In this document: piece after piece, positions 50,301-63,029 of the stretch
Layout: the number at the start of each line of letters is the position of its first letter
Position numbering within the stretch: position 1 is the stretch's first letter
Source of the DNA: Branchiostoma belcheri
Taxonomy: Eukaryota > Chordata > Leptocardii > Amphioxiformes > Branchiostomatidae
Length of the DNA stretch: 64,000 bases
Reading direction: 5' to 3'
Assembly: GCF_001625305.1 (NCBI RefSeq)
Contig: NW_017803013.1
Span: 478,123 to 542,122, forward strand
The notes under the pieces: model-generated
The model's input: the letters and a program-made list of their open reading frames with translations, nothing else
Told to the model about the DNA's origin: nothing
Database searches by the model: none
Made by a program: the position numbers and the translations under genes

Positions 50301-51611
50301 CACGAAGGTGTGCCAAGGTTCAACCCTATTTATGATGAGAATTTTGAGTACACCAACAAGGCATTTGAGCTGGGGGAATCTGCCATGGCACGCCAACCCG
50401 TCACCCTACCGAGGTACACCCTCACAGGACCCAGGTACAAGGGAGATGTACCCACGTACGATGGTGGATTTGGCTTAGGCATCCATGACAAGCCTGCTGC
50501 TATTTACGAGGTACCACCTGACCAGGGATACTCGTTTGATGATGCAGTCAAGTAAGTAAAGAACATGTTAAGACCGTACTGTCATGCTATTAGAAGAAAA
50601 TGTGAGGCTGAGCAACCTGTAAGAGAACAAAAATGCAAATGTCACAGTAAACAAGACTAACTAAAAACCCAACTTCTCCAGCACTACAGAGTACTTCAAT
50701 TCAGAATCTTTCCTTCATCAGTGTTGTCAATGTTGCTCTTTTTCTCTCCTACTCATGCGATCACGACACTACACCCTGTATTGCAGCCCAACCTATGCCC
50801 TACCTCCTGAGACCATGAAGAGTGCCAGGGACTTCTTTGCCCAGCCTGCTTCATACTCTGCATACAGCCCCTTTATCAGGGTAAGTCTTCATCTCCCTTT
50901 CAATTGGTGGTGTCGAGATAAGAAAGTTCTGTTACATGTATGTGTTATTTGCAGGCTTGCTTCATTCTTTACACAAACATGTCAATCTTTCAAAAAATAT
51001 AAAATCCATACATCTCTGCCTACACTACAAAAACTGAAGTTGTCCTTTGTGACAGTGTTGCTTTGTCTACTTGCTCATTGTGGAAAAATGTCTGGCAGTC
51101 ATTTTTGTTAATTAGCACTACCAGGCGAACTCACCAACTCCACGTGGACCCGGGCTAGCCGGCTCCCCGCTCACATTCGCCCAGCCCGGTCTCTGGTTCC
51201 GCTTCTCTTTGTCGGCCAAACTGCGTGTCTCTGTCCTTTGTCTTGGTTGGTGATAATTAAATTCTGAAGTATATTTGTTCAATGCCCATTTAGTCAGTGT
51301 AAAGCATTTTAGGTACCATAAAGCACCAAAGTTCATTATGATTGCTGAGTAGTCAAGAATCGGAAGTGTTACACTTCTCCACTGTTCCTCATTTATCCAT
51401 GATGTATATAGATGAAGAATATACAATTTTCTATAAATCAGAGATAGCTAGTTTTAGCAAATTTAAGACCGAGCAGTTTTTAACCATTATGATCATCTAT
51501 TCCACACATGAAGCAAGACAGAGCTGCTACAGTTAAGTCAAGCAAGAATGGAAAGATCCAGACGGCCACCTTGTCATTCAAGTGAACACACAATTCACCG
51601 AGGAGGTATGA
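44365..51611 (+). CDS. Membrane-tethered mucin-like protein with SEA and EGF domains
   Basis: Likely an epithelial cell-surface mucin of about 1154 residues. Exons: 44365-45997, 46119-46237, 46405-46723, 46970-47089, 47508-47630, 47877-47989, 48249-48456, 48977-49117, 49467-49536, 49660-49700, 49941-50056, 50253-50551, 50787-50880 and 51543-51611; phases agree throughout. Order: a signal peptide (about 1-22); a Pro/Ser/Thr region with about 14 copies of a 22-residue repeat (about 123-430); an Ig/CARDB-like domain (about 545-690); an EGF; a calcium-binding EGF (DINEC...); a SEA domain (about 772-878) with the autocleavage-type GSV sequence in TNGSVIANHVV; two more EGFs (DLDEC...); a transmembrane helix (GILVGVLASVVLLACMC); and a 150-residue cytoplasmic tail with two NPxY motifs (NPIY, NPTY) plus YEVPP. 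I cannot name a vertebrate orthologue. The last short exon is supported by phase and splice sites only. Confidence 0.85.
44731..45655 (+). repeat. 66-bp coding tandem repeat (22-residue mucin repeat)
   Basis: About 14 in-register copies encode MSAPPASVVAPPPTVVPTQS plus HR or IQ. One copy is 63 bp, missing an Ala codon. Two subtypes alternate by their last residues (HR or IQ) and by Ala/Val at two sites. All three plus-strand frames stay open because the unit has no stops, so the alternative Leu/His/Gln-rich frame (for example 45080-45679) is a shadow. High identity between units implies recent unequal exchange; copy number is probably polymorphic. Confidence 0.95.
48750..48784. repeat. (TC)n microsatellite in a mucin intron
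   Basis: A run of TC dinucleotides with a few interruptions, in the intron between the SEA exon and the next EGF exon. It has no apparent function. Confidence 0.9.
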
Positions 51612-54388
51612 TGCTCTGACATTCTAACATAATTGGGGGGTCTCCTAGGCTATATTGTTGATAATCACAACCTCATCCGGGAACCATCTACATGTATTTT
51701 GATGGGATGTGTTTTCTTCCAAGAGTAGTCAGTGTCAAGAAATACTACATGGTCTCAGGTCCATTCCCAACCCACGTTGCCTTGATGTTTTCTAACATAT
51801 GGATTGATGGGCAGTAAGTTGTCGAAAGACATAAGGCAGGACATTGATACTAAATGTTGATGACAAATCTAACATTACAACTATCAATGTTATTCCACTC
51901 TCTACAGGGCACAAGCTGTCACATGCAGTAATACTAGGACACAAGGATGCTGTGTGGCACTATGGGTAGTAACTGTACAGATTTCATATTTGAAGTACAG
52001 ATTTGCTATTTAAGCACCAACTAATTTTACTGAAAAGATGCTGATTAATTTTTACTAGGATAGAAAGTAATGCATGTTTACCACTTGCATTACGTCTTGA
52101 AATGACTGGTTTACAGCTTTTTACATTGTAGCAATTCTAAATGACACAGTTGATGATAAAGGTGAATTCTTTATCAACCTTCTACCTCATGATGTGTTAA
52201 CTTTTATACTGGACTCAGGAAATGTAAATGTGATTATTAAAAACTTAAACTGTTCTCCAACTCCAAATTAGACTCACCAGAAATTTTCGACTGAATCACT
52301 GTCTTCCTCAGCTATCTGACCCAAATGCTGTGGACACGTGTGACGTCAGCACACCATCGCTCAACCGGGACGGGGGGCGATATCGACTTCAGACAACCTT
52401 TGACCCTTTGCTGACGTCACATGCGGGAAAAATCACGTGTCCACAGCATTTGGGTCAGATAGCTGAGGAAGACTGAGTGATTCAGTCGAAAATTTCTGGT
52501 GAGTCAAATTTTGAGTTGGAGAACAGTTTAAGTTTTTCATAATGTAATTTACCAACTCAGATGAACTTTCATGCAAATGTAAATGTGGTTTCATGTAGAT
52601 GATGAATATAAAAACTATGAGAACCATTTATTTTGCTCTACAAATGATTGCAGCAGCAGAATCTACTACTTTACTATGTTTTGCAACAAAATAAGCCCTT
52701 TGTGCAACAGTTGCTGAATGTAATATCATTTTGCAATATTCATAAATGTCAATCATCGTAAGACATTTGCGTTCTCAGTTGGAAAGATTTTAGTAAATTA
52801 AGCTGAATTAAAATCATCTTAATGTTTGAGAATATGACTTGAGATGAATATAATTGATAATGACTAAAATGTGCCTTTCTGTATCTGTATCTGTATAGCC
52901 GGTATAACCGCCTTTCGGCGTAACACACCAGCTGTGTGTTATGCCTTTGAGGCATTAATAAGGCCAAATGTATTGATATCAAGGCTAAATGTATATTGTA
53001 TCCTTTTCTAAGTAAATGTAGAGTTGATTATTCATGATTATGCTAACCCCTGCCGAATTAGTTGAGGATTAAGATAGAATTAGTGGGAAATTATGATCAG
53101 GGTGTGACTGGTGTCAATAAATGGACTATTGTTAAGGTATCTGTGGCACTTGTACATTACTTGGGCATGAAGTGTTAACTTGCAACCCTGAATGTGATGG
53201 CATTCCATTACCTGCCACTATCTCCTTTCACTGGTCTACATACATTAGCCCCTAGTCTTGGGGACAAAACTGTTGTAAATGGATAAGAGACTTTTTTCTT
53301 ATCACTAGCAGCACTTATTAATACAAGTATACCAGACAGTATTGTAATGTTTCAAGACCCCATAGGGAAACTGCTTTCTGCTACTAACTACATGTATATT
53401 GTATCCTTTTATAAGTAGACATTACATACCTATGATATTAAATTGTCCACGTATGCCATAATAAAGACAGACAATTGAAGAGTTTGGGGGTAGACATTTT
53501 TATTGACTACCGTCCTTTCTGAGAGGTTAAGGTGTGCTTTATGCCAGTAAAGGTCAACCATCTTTTCACTTAAGATGAACTACACATCATATTGCTGCTC
53601 TGCAATTTAGTAAATCTTACTACCGTACATCTCTAATGGTACAGTTTGTAAGTAAATACAACTTTGGTACTTACTGCTCATCTGCTTTTCAGTCTGTGAT
53701 ATAGATTATCTCATCTTCATCTCAGGAAATATAAAAATGTTAGGATAAAGCTAATAAACAAAATACTAGTAAACACAAGTACTGACAACAACAGAAATGT
53801 TCTACTACAACTACGGGGAACTTAAGTTTTGAAACATACTCAGAGCATTTCCACTTTCAAGCCAAGTCGTATTGGTGTCAAGGAACTGAACCAGAGCCTT
53901 CTAAGATCCATGCTGACATCTCCTTCCTTCAAGGCTTGTCCCAAGAGTGCCTTCAATGTTTTGAAAATAATAAAAGGCAAGAAAAAAATACTTCACTTTG
54001 TCTTACCATCTATCCTCTTTAAGTCATGAGTCATGACTAAGCTACTGGTATAGTTTGAACAGTTGCCTTCCAAAACAGGATCTTTTTTATTTAGTGAATT
54101 AAAGGTTGATGAAAACTTGCTCCTTAGAGTTTACATAGCAGCGGTAACACTTCCATAAGCATGATTCTCAGCCTTAAAGTTGACAATAGTATGGTCAGTC
54201 AAATTACAAGCATCCGGCTTGTACATGATCATTAGTTGCTAACTGTTATGATAAGTAGCAATGAGATAGTTTTAGTAAACGTCAGCATTAGCTTAACAAT
54301 GGCTTCCACAATGATTTCAAACCCCTTTGTGACTAAACCAAGCCATGGTGGTACAATATTCCTCCTGTTCTCAGAGAAAACACACTCT
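51612..54388. other. Converging 3' regions of the mucin and PARP1 genes
   Basis: Contains the mucin 3' UTR (plus-strand AATAAA candidates near 53117 and 53458), the MITE at 52239-52537, and the PARP1 3' UTR (a minus-strand AATAAA at about 53498-53503, giving roughly 0.9 kb). At 52890-52945 there is a short sequence with a CGCCTTTCGGCG hairpin next to TCTGTA repeats. No additional gene was seen. Confidence 0.55.
52239..52537. mobile_element. Foldback MITE, ~300 bp, with >100-bp inverted arms
   Basis: AAAAACTTAAACTGTTCTCC at the left is inverted at the right end (GGAGAACAGTTTAAGTTTTT). Complementarity continues inwards through the ATTTTCGACTGAATCACT and AGCTATCTGACCCAAATGCT segments to about 52350. 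The centre (52360-52425) is GC-rich with GGGACGGGGGGCGATATCG. One arm shows small indels, so it is not newly inserted. No clear target duplication. Confidence 0.85.
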
Positions 54389-57300
54389 TCACCAGAGACT
54401 CTTATAGTTGAACTTCATCCTGATCAGGTACTTCATTTCCACCTGGGCCACGTCGTACACAATATACCTGACATACTGTTAAGGCTTTTACCTGACTTCA
54501 GCACAGCTGCAATGGAGACAATGATATCAACCTAACAGAGTTAGTGCAAGGCATGATGCTGAAAAATCAAATCATGTCTGGGGCCCGGGTTATCATAACA
54601 GATATGTCCAGTGCAAAGTAGGTTAGAATTTTCCCACCTAATATCAGTATGGTGGTGTTCTAATTTTCACAGAAAAAAATCAAAGTAAATCTAAATTTGC
54701 AGAATACTATATAAAATTTGAATATTAGTGTGGGTGCTCAATACAGTGAAATCCAACAAAGAGCAATTATCCTTAATAGGGCTTTTGGATGACTTTTGCA
54801 TATCAATACACAAGTCCCAAGAAATTCAACTTTTCAGCCACCAGAAGGCTGCTTAAACTGTTTTCTGGACAACCTTTGACATGAGCTCCAACATAAATTA
54901 AGACCATGATGAAAAGGATACTCATTGTACAGCAGACTGGATCCAGATACACCACTGGGAACACCATGACCAATGGGAACCTGAGTACCATTGGGCAGTG
55001 TCTTTGTAGCCCCAGGGTCTGGGCCAGTAGCTCCCAGTCCTACAAGTAAAACAAACAAGATTCACAAAACTGATCATGTCAAACAGTCATGACTAATGGT
55101 TTGTGGACAGGTACACTGTTCAGTAAGAGACCATGCCAATCCTTAATCTTACACACTTCACTAGCTGAAAATGAGAAGCAAGAGTGTGATTGTGAGCATA
55201 TTTCAGTAATGACAAGCACTGATTCAAGGGGTTCCGTATTAGTGACACCTCTACACAAGTATTTCCATCCTGGAAGAAGATAAACCTATGACTACTATGG
55301 GAGAGAGAGTGAGAGAGGATGGGCAGTTTGTATTTCTCATCATGGAACCTAACAGTATCATACTGTAGCTTTGTTTATATTGAAAACACCACATAGGTCT
55401 ACTATCTTGCTCTCTTGCCTAACCAGTGGCTCCACTAAACTTGTTCCAATGAAGTGTAAGTGACCAACCTTTGGTGCTGTGCATGCCTTTGGGAAGTTTG
55501 GAGACATACTCTGCATGTTTTCTCTCATACCTGTATGGGGGAAATAATGCAGCAGTAGTTTACAATATGTTGTTGCAAAGTCAAGGCAAAATTGTCTGGT
55601 GAGATCACATATTTTTGGGTAAGTATGTGTGTGTGTCTGTGTGGTGTGCACAGTGAATGGGCACCTTCCTCTCAGTGAGATATTCTACCTTCCCATGGAA
55701 CTGTAACCAGACCTACATGTGACAGCAGCAACACAAAACTGCAGAAGACATACTGCTGGTTGTAACTGAGTGTCCTTACATGTTTCCCAGCGCCACCTCA
55801 CAGAGCAGCAGCAGTCCTGTGGGACTTGCCGTGGACGTAGCACAGTAGTTAGCACTCTTGGACACCATGTCGGCAAAGTACAGGCCCTTCCCAAACATGT
55901 AGCCAGTCTGTCGGGTGGTAAAGAAATGGTGGTTAGCACTTCCAGTGTAACTAGTTAACCAAATGAAAGAACAATTTTTTGTACATTCTGGTAAAACAAC
56001 TCTCAATTAAGTTTGCAGTGGTTGCATAATTCAAGATTGCACACTCTTGTTTGAACACCTTGCAATGAAATTCTAAGTATATCTGAAGAGTCAATGATGT
56101 CATATAGAATCCCACAAACTGCACACTTTCTACTGTTACTATCTACTATTATCTAACAATACTAGGTACAACAGTATTCATACTTCTGTACTTTCAAACC
56201 CACCACAACAAAAGAACTTGTCTGACAAGAAAACTAATCACTTCTACAAGGTTAATAAATGCTGCATAATTAGTGAGAAATCCAACACTGTTGATTATAG
56301 GAAGGAAATAACTGAACACAAGTGACTACATACCACGGGGGCCTCTGGGGGTGCAATCCTGAGCCCCTGAGAAAGGATGCCAGCATAGTTGGTGACTCGT
56401 GACCCGTGCCAGAGGAGCTGTCTGTTGTGGAGCTGCTGGAAGGGCCTGTATCGGGATGCCTCTCCCTCCCTGGCAATCTTGAACAACTATAGAGCAATAA
56501 GAAACAATACATGTGGTGACTATCTGAAGTTCATTGACAACTGAAAATTGAGCTCACACTCAAATAGTACCTTTACTAAAGTGGAATTTGCTTTCTCAGT
56601 ACATAAGTTCATACGATTTAGTATAATTGCACAAAATAGATTTCTTGCCTCTTCTACTTCCAGGGTGTAATGGCTGTGCGTTTTGGCATGAGTGTTCTTC
56701 ACGTACTCCTGTACCATGGCAAACTCATCTGAGGCCTTCTCTACAACCTGAAACACACAAGCAAGGCACATAAAATTATCTTACAAGATGATTTTAGTTC
56801 ATACATCTCCAACTATTGTAGTATTTGATACACAAAATACATCATTCAGTATAAAGGCTTGAGAATCACACCTCCATCTTGCACTTGAGTTTCTCATAGT
56901 GAGCATCGATGGGGTCCTTGCCCTCCCCATCGTCTCCACTCTTCAGTAGGTTGTAGGCCACTTCTATCTCCAGCAGGTTGTCCAGCATGGTAGTTTTGGC
57001 CTGAACAAGAAGTCCTGGTCAGCTTGGGGCTTTCAATATCAACCAATGTATGCTGACATATGAAATATGCACAAACAATGGTTTCTAGTTTTGATGAGTA
57101 CGAACGGAACAGATATCTAGCAATGGAGAAACTGTATGTTTGGCATTTTTCTGGACATACACACCTTGATGACTTCCTCATTATCCAACATGGGGGGTTT
57201 CTTCATGCCAAAGTCATGTGGAATGAGAGTGTAGAATCGGTTGGAGGCATCAAGGATTCTCGTGGCACTCCTCTCACCGGTCAGGATCTACAAGATAGAC

Positions 57301-60300
57301 AGATAAACTCATTCATTCACTTATGAAAAGAAATCATACAGTGACAGATCAAACATATTGACTAAGCATTATATAATGCATCGAGTCCTGAATATATTAT
57401 AAATCTACTAATATGTGCAGACCTATCTACAAACAGAACATAGAGTATGTTAAAACATAATCTTAAATTGAGATTAAAAGAGAAAGGAATTTCATTGCTA
57501 CCAGGTTTAATATTAGAAAAAGTTGTTCCTTGCTGTAATTTGGATTGACAACACACTGACATCAGGTGGAGATGACTAGTGCTGTACATAGCCATTCTGA
57601 CACAGGAAAAGGTGCCCACCTACCCCATTCAGTTCTGTCAGCACGCTATAGGCACTCTCAATCTGTTTCCGTGACAGCTTGCCTAATGGCATCTTCTTCA
57701 GGTCGATCTAAAACAGAGGCATTAACATGTGAGCATAATTTCATTACATCCAACATTGGCATCCTTAGATCTTGTCCAAACACTGTAGACAATGTACTGA
57801 TCTTAGATACTAATAGAAGATTGATTTTGGAATTCCATAAAGCTAGATATGACATGAATTTCTGTTTACCTATACCATGTAGTTATTCTAGCCAAACATT
57901 TTTAAATGGTTGTTGCTAACAAAAATCAGAGCACCTCAAACTCCACCATGGCCTTCTTCATGCTCTCAATGTCAAAGATCATCTGTATGATTTCCTGAAC
58001 CTCACGAGCCAGAGTAGACTTGGAGCCTGGTTTGATCTTCAGCTTCTGCAGATCCTCTTCCTCCTACAGGTACAAGATGGACTTGGATTGTGAATGATGT
58101 ATGAGGCATCAATTGACTGGTACTAGAAAGCATAAAACATTTATAATGCAATATCTTAATAGCTTGGTAGGAAATAAACACCCTGATTATTTGATGTTTA
58201 AAAAATTGCTGCAAAATTTGGGAACCAAAAAAACACATACCTGTCCATAGTCAATGTCTAATGGGTAAAATCGTTTTGGGTACTTCACAAAGTTCTTGGT
58301 CCCAAATTCGTTTCCTGTTGGTAGAACATTAAACTTGTCAGTACATGATAATAACCAATAGTTCTCTTTTCTCTGATATCATGTATATGGTATTACTGAG
58401 AGGAAAGGCCATTTTTTAATGTTTCAAGCAGTATGACTTAACCATTAGCATACTGTTTAATTGGAAAAAGGCATCAATCAAAAGAACCTGAAGAAGTAGT
58501 AAGTTTGTTCTGACTTGCACTGGGTACAGTTGCAGTGTACTTGTTTCTTTGTAGTGTTTTAACGACAAACATTAGTGACTGCAGATTGAGTAAGTTGTGA
58601 ATAAGAACAAAAGAGATTGACCTGTTTTCTCCTCATAGAGGTTGAGGAACTGCTCCAGGGCCCCCTGTCTGGAGTGGAAGGTCTCCAGCTTGTTCCCACC
58701 CACAGTGGTGCCTACCCGTCCCCATGCCCGGAACACGTACCACCTGCAGTAACACATAGACAAATCCTTTAGTACAAATGTACTAGGAGTGATAGTAACT
58801 TCTGTATCCATAGGCTATATATTATGCCTAATTTCACACTTGTAATCTCTTACAAGGCATGAAACAGACAGTTTGAGTTCTCAGACCTATGCAAACATCT
58901 GTTAAAATTACATGGGAAAATACATGCATTGTATTTCATAAATATGGTTTAGCAACATCAAGGGTATCATTAACACAGTATCTGTTGTTAATATGACACA
59001 TACCTATTGCCTTTGTCAGCCTCCAAGACTTGTAGCTTGTAGTAAGAGTTTGTACCTCTTACCAAGTCTACTAGACCAAGAACAGCATTGTATACCTTTC
59101 CCTTGTCCTCAAGAACATGAGCAGAATGTTCAATTCCTGAAACATGACAAGAACTATTTACAATAACATTGCACCAGAAACTACATGTATTCTACAAATT
59201 AAGTTATAATGAAAAACTAGAGGACAAATAGGAGGGTCAGAGGCTGGTATGACATAAATAATTGCATTAACATATAAATTAATTTACACATACATGTACA
59301 TATACAGGAAAAACATTGCAATAACAATCTAACAACAATTTTCTGTTTGTAAGATGAAAACTGGCCAGAATAGAATCCCACGTACCTGAGTCAGGGTCTA
59401 CAGCTGCCCCACCCTTCACCATCATCTTCAGTTTCTTGGTGCCAGACTCTACATGAACAACATTGTACCAAATCAAACAGCTACCTACTAAGTTACTGTT
59501 ACTATATGTGTTGTTGTAGAAGGATGGTCTTATGTGGAATAAAATAGATGGTTTGTGTAAAATGTACTATAAGTTACAGTGTTTGCAAATTTGTTTTTTC
59601 TGTTCTACTACAGTTTTCTCCTAATTGCTACAACAATTTCTACTTCACCCATACCCCTAACAGTCCTCTTATCTATCATTCTACAACACTTCCACAAAAC
59701 GTTTTAATTGGCAATTTTGAACATTTTGTTTTTATATCAATAGACAAATAGAGATAAATATTAGACAAATAGTCTACTTAACATGTGAAAATGTACAACT
59801 CTCACCCATTTCCTCATATTTACTCTTGCTCTTACTCTTTGATGGTTTCTCTTCGACTGTGGCAATTCTGGAGTGGGGCTAAGAGTAAAACATCTATGGT
59901 AACTATCACTCTCAGTTTGTTGATTGGAGAGTAAAAAGGTAAACAAAAAAGGCAATAGTCAAAGAGTATGTCTGAAAAATATGCATTAAACAAATATGTT
60001 AGGAAATTCTGAATTTATGACAACACTTCATACATGTCCATTTATCTTCATAAAGCACATTGTGCAAACACTGTAGAGAGGAAGTTACTAACATCAGACC
60101 CCCAGGATGCAATACTCTTCTGCATGATGAGTAAGGCAGCCCCTCCCTTCTCCACATCTGTTACAAAGTCCTCAGAGACAACATGGACATCAGCAGCTTT
60201 GGCATCCTTAATCTTCTTACTCATCTTTTGCACATCCTCTGCAAAACAGGCAAAACAAACAAATGGGTTGTTTTCATGGCTACTCTTACCTGACATCATT

Positions 60301-63029
60301 ACTTATGCAGGAATTATTACAAATAGACTAATGTTTCTACCATTGTTAATGTGTGTGTGCAGGAAATACGACAATTTATGCCCAAGTCTATGCCAAACTG
60401 GATCTATAAAATTCATTTTTCAATCCAACTTTCAATAGATTGGCAACATAAATTGTATGCAATTTTTAAAAACAAGATGGCTGCGAGTTTTTTAAACCTA
60501 ACTCTGGCAATAAGATAACATTCTTTACCAATCTTCTTACCTTTGGAGCTGATGACACAGGCTACAGTACTGTCCACCTTGCTCGCTACAGTCCCTCCTA
60601 GTTTCTCTATCGCCTTGGTCATCTCTGCCTTGGACTTTGTTGTTTTACCCAAAACAACCTTGACATGGTGCAAAGGCTTCTTTTCATCAGCTCTGGAAAT
60701 TGGAAAAATTAATGTTTTCTAGTTAAACTAGAATCATATAAGTTCATGGTCTTGATTAAAGCAACCATAACCAACCAACATATGACTTGAGACAGTAGAA
60801 TTGTCTGTACATGTTACAGGTCTTTTGAATACAAATCCTACAAACATGTAGCTGTCCACATACCAGTAGCAGTGTTTAAATACCTGGAGGAAGAACTGAA
60901 GCTATCTGTGGATTCAGATGCAGCAGCAACGTGAGCAGCTGAGAACACACGAGCAGCAACCTTGGACTTGAACTTCTTCCTGAAAAGGGTGTTTTCGTAG
61001 AGAAAATTCAGTTATCTTGGCATCTCATAGGTATGAAAATATACTTACAATGTTAAAATTGGGAAATGCTATTGATAATGATAGCCTTGTTCGGGAGATG
61101 TAGCTTACTTTCTGACCAGCTAACTTCAGAAAAAAGTCAGGTCAGGTCTAAAAAGAACAGATTGATTTCTGATGAAACTTCACAAATGCCAAGATCATGG
61201 ACAACACAAAACAGGAGATTCTACATACAGAAAGGGAACCTCCTCCTTGAGATCATCAGGGATAATCCATTTCTTCCTCTTGGGTTCCCGTGTAGTGTAG
61301 ATACACTTGGTCCACTCAGTAAGGTTGCCTGAACAGTGGTACCCGTCACTTCTGTAGAACAGCTGCCCATGTTTGCACTCGGGACAGCGCTGCAGGGCTC
61401 CAAATGCCATGCCATCACTCAGCCTGTCCAGTAGCTAGCAGGCACAAAGGAAAACACCTTAGCTACACAACAAAACTTGGTTTTGCTTCTAACATGGTAT
61501 TTACAAGTTTGATACATTCATACATTTTAACCAGTATTCAAAATGAAAACATTCAAGAGGAATCAAGTTGCATAATATACCACTTATATATATATTTCTT
61601 TTTTTTTTATTTTTAGCATTGTATACCTTAGACCTAATGTTAGCCTTTCTCTATTACTACTGTTGTAGTACGCTCTAGTACATTGTTCTTTGTACATCCA
61701 TGCATTTATCCCCCAGGGGAATGAACATGCAATAAAGTTTCAAATATATCTTTGAATAGCAAGTGCTTTTCACTACTAGCTCCATACCACATTTGAAAAA
61801 CAAACTCCTACTTGAGAAAACATGCCGTGTTACAACAAATTCTACAGAAAAAGACCATGTTTAACTCACAGCACTCTCCCCACTAGGAATGTCTTGATCG
61901 TTAGCTAACAGCAGCTCTTTCAGGTCGCTGTTTTCCATAGACTTGGACAGCTCATCACGGATCTTCCACACCAGCTTACTCTGCTCCTAAATAACACAGT
62001 ACCAGTGCAAAGTACAGTCAATAATTTCAACCTACAGGCATACTAAGGCAATACAGTGTAAGGTAAACAGTATCACTTTGAATAAGCATTGCATATTGTC
62101 ATATATACACAAATACATCGACCGTCAAAGAGCTGTAGCAAAAACAACATCTGAGACTACCTTCAGTTTCTTTTCTTCCTCTGTTTCCTCTGCTTTGACT
62201 TTTTTGGCAGCTGCTCCATTACTACCTTTAGCCTTCCGCTTACTAATAACAATAGCACAAAATTAGTCATTAGTACATACATGTACATTACATCAACAGT
62301 AACAGGTGAAAGTATTTAAGCATGAAGTTGTACCTTGAGGTCATTTGCCATCATATGATGTCATGGACATAGTCTTTACTCTATTTCACACCTGACAAAT
62401 GGTCAACACTACCTTTACCACAACTTAAGGCATGGCAAATTCTATTTCTTTGCCACACTGTCCGTTTTTTTTCTTACCCTGTAGTTCCTGATCCCAGTTT
62501 CTTGACCAGTATGTCTTGGTCATCCTTGCTGAGTTTCTTGTAGCCCTGGATGACAGAGGGAGCCATGTCTGTGGTAAAGCCCAACTCCTCCCTTTTTTCC
62601 ACAAAACAGTCCACATGGTGCCACAGGTCCTTGGGCCCCCACTGGTCTCCCTCATCAACCTTCTTGGAGATCCTGACCAGGCCCTGAGAAAGCACAGTTA
62701 GGTAGATACATATACAACATGTATCAGCAACTTTGAGGTGAAATATGGAATTAGTCCTTCAATACTACATGTACTTATTTACTTTACTTTGGATACAATA
62801 CTAAAACTAAATTTGAAAGCATCCTTCACTTTGCTCTACCCTCCATCAGAGACTGGATTTCCTCTACTTCTATGAAGCCCCTTACCTTGTCTATCTTTTC
62901 AGAGCACCCCCTGCAGGCACTTCTGTTAGACTTGGCATACTCCACACTGAACACCTGGACTCCTGGTGCATCTACCTCATCTCCTCCTGCATCAGCCCCT
63001 GCTGATGACCCTTCTCCTCCAATGGTTTT
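54389..63029 (-). CDS. PARP1: Poly(ADP-ribose) polymerase 1, 5'-partial in window
   Basis: Nuclear DNA-break sensor that polymerises ADP-ribose from NAD+. 5' to 3' exons: 62886-63029, 62478-62683, 62161-62242, 61870-61986, 61229-61434, 60884-60979, 60541-60692, 60093-60238, 59806-59878, 59386-59448, 59004-59136, 58622-58743, 58241-58314, 57935-58063, 57624-57707, 57165-57287, 56872-57000, 56649-56747, 56334-56486, 55780-55907, 55469-55530, 54922-55039 and 54389-54467. All phases agree, giving 905 residues. Order: zinc finger 2 (CRGC...H...C), a basic nuclear-localisation-like stretch (GKRKAKG, KKVK), zinc finger 3/PADR1 (CPEC...C...C), BRCT, WGR ([17 protein letters not shown]), helical regulatory domain, and catalytic ART domain. 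The H-Y-E triad is intact: [29 protein letters not shown] (the Glu codon is split between the last two exons). The first 100 or so residues (zinc finger 1) are not between 63030 and 64000. Exon 56649-56747 ends in a GC donor. Confidence 0.95.
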
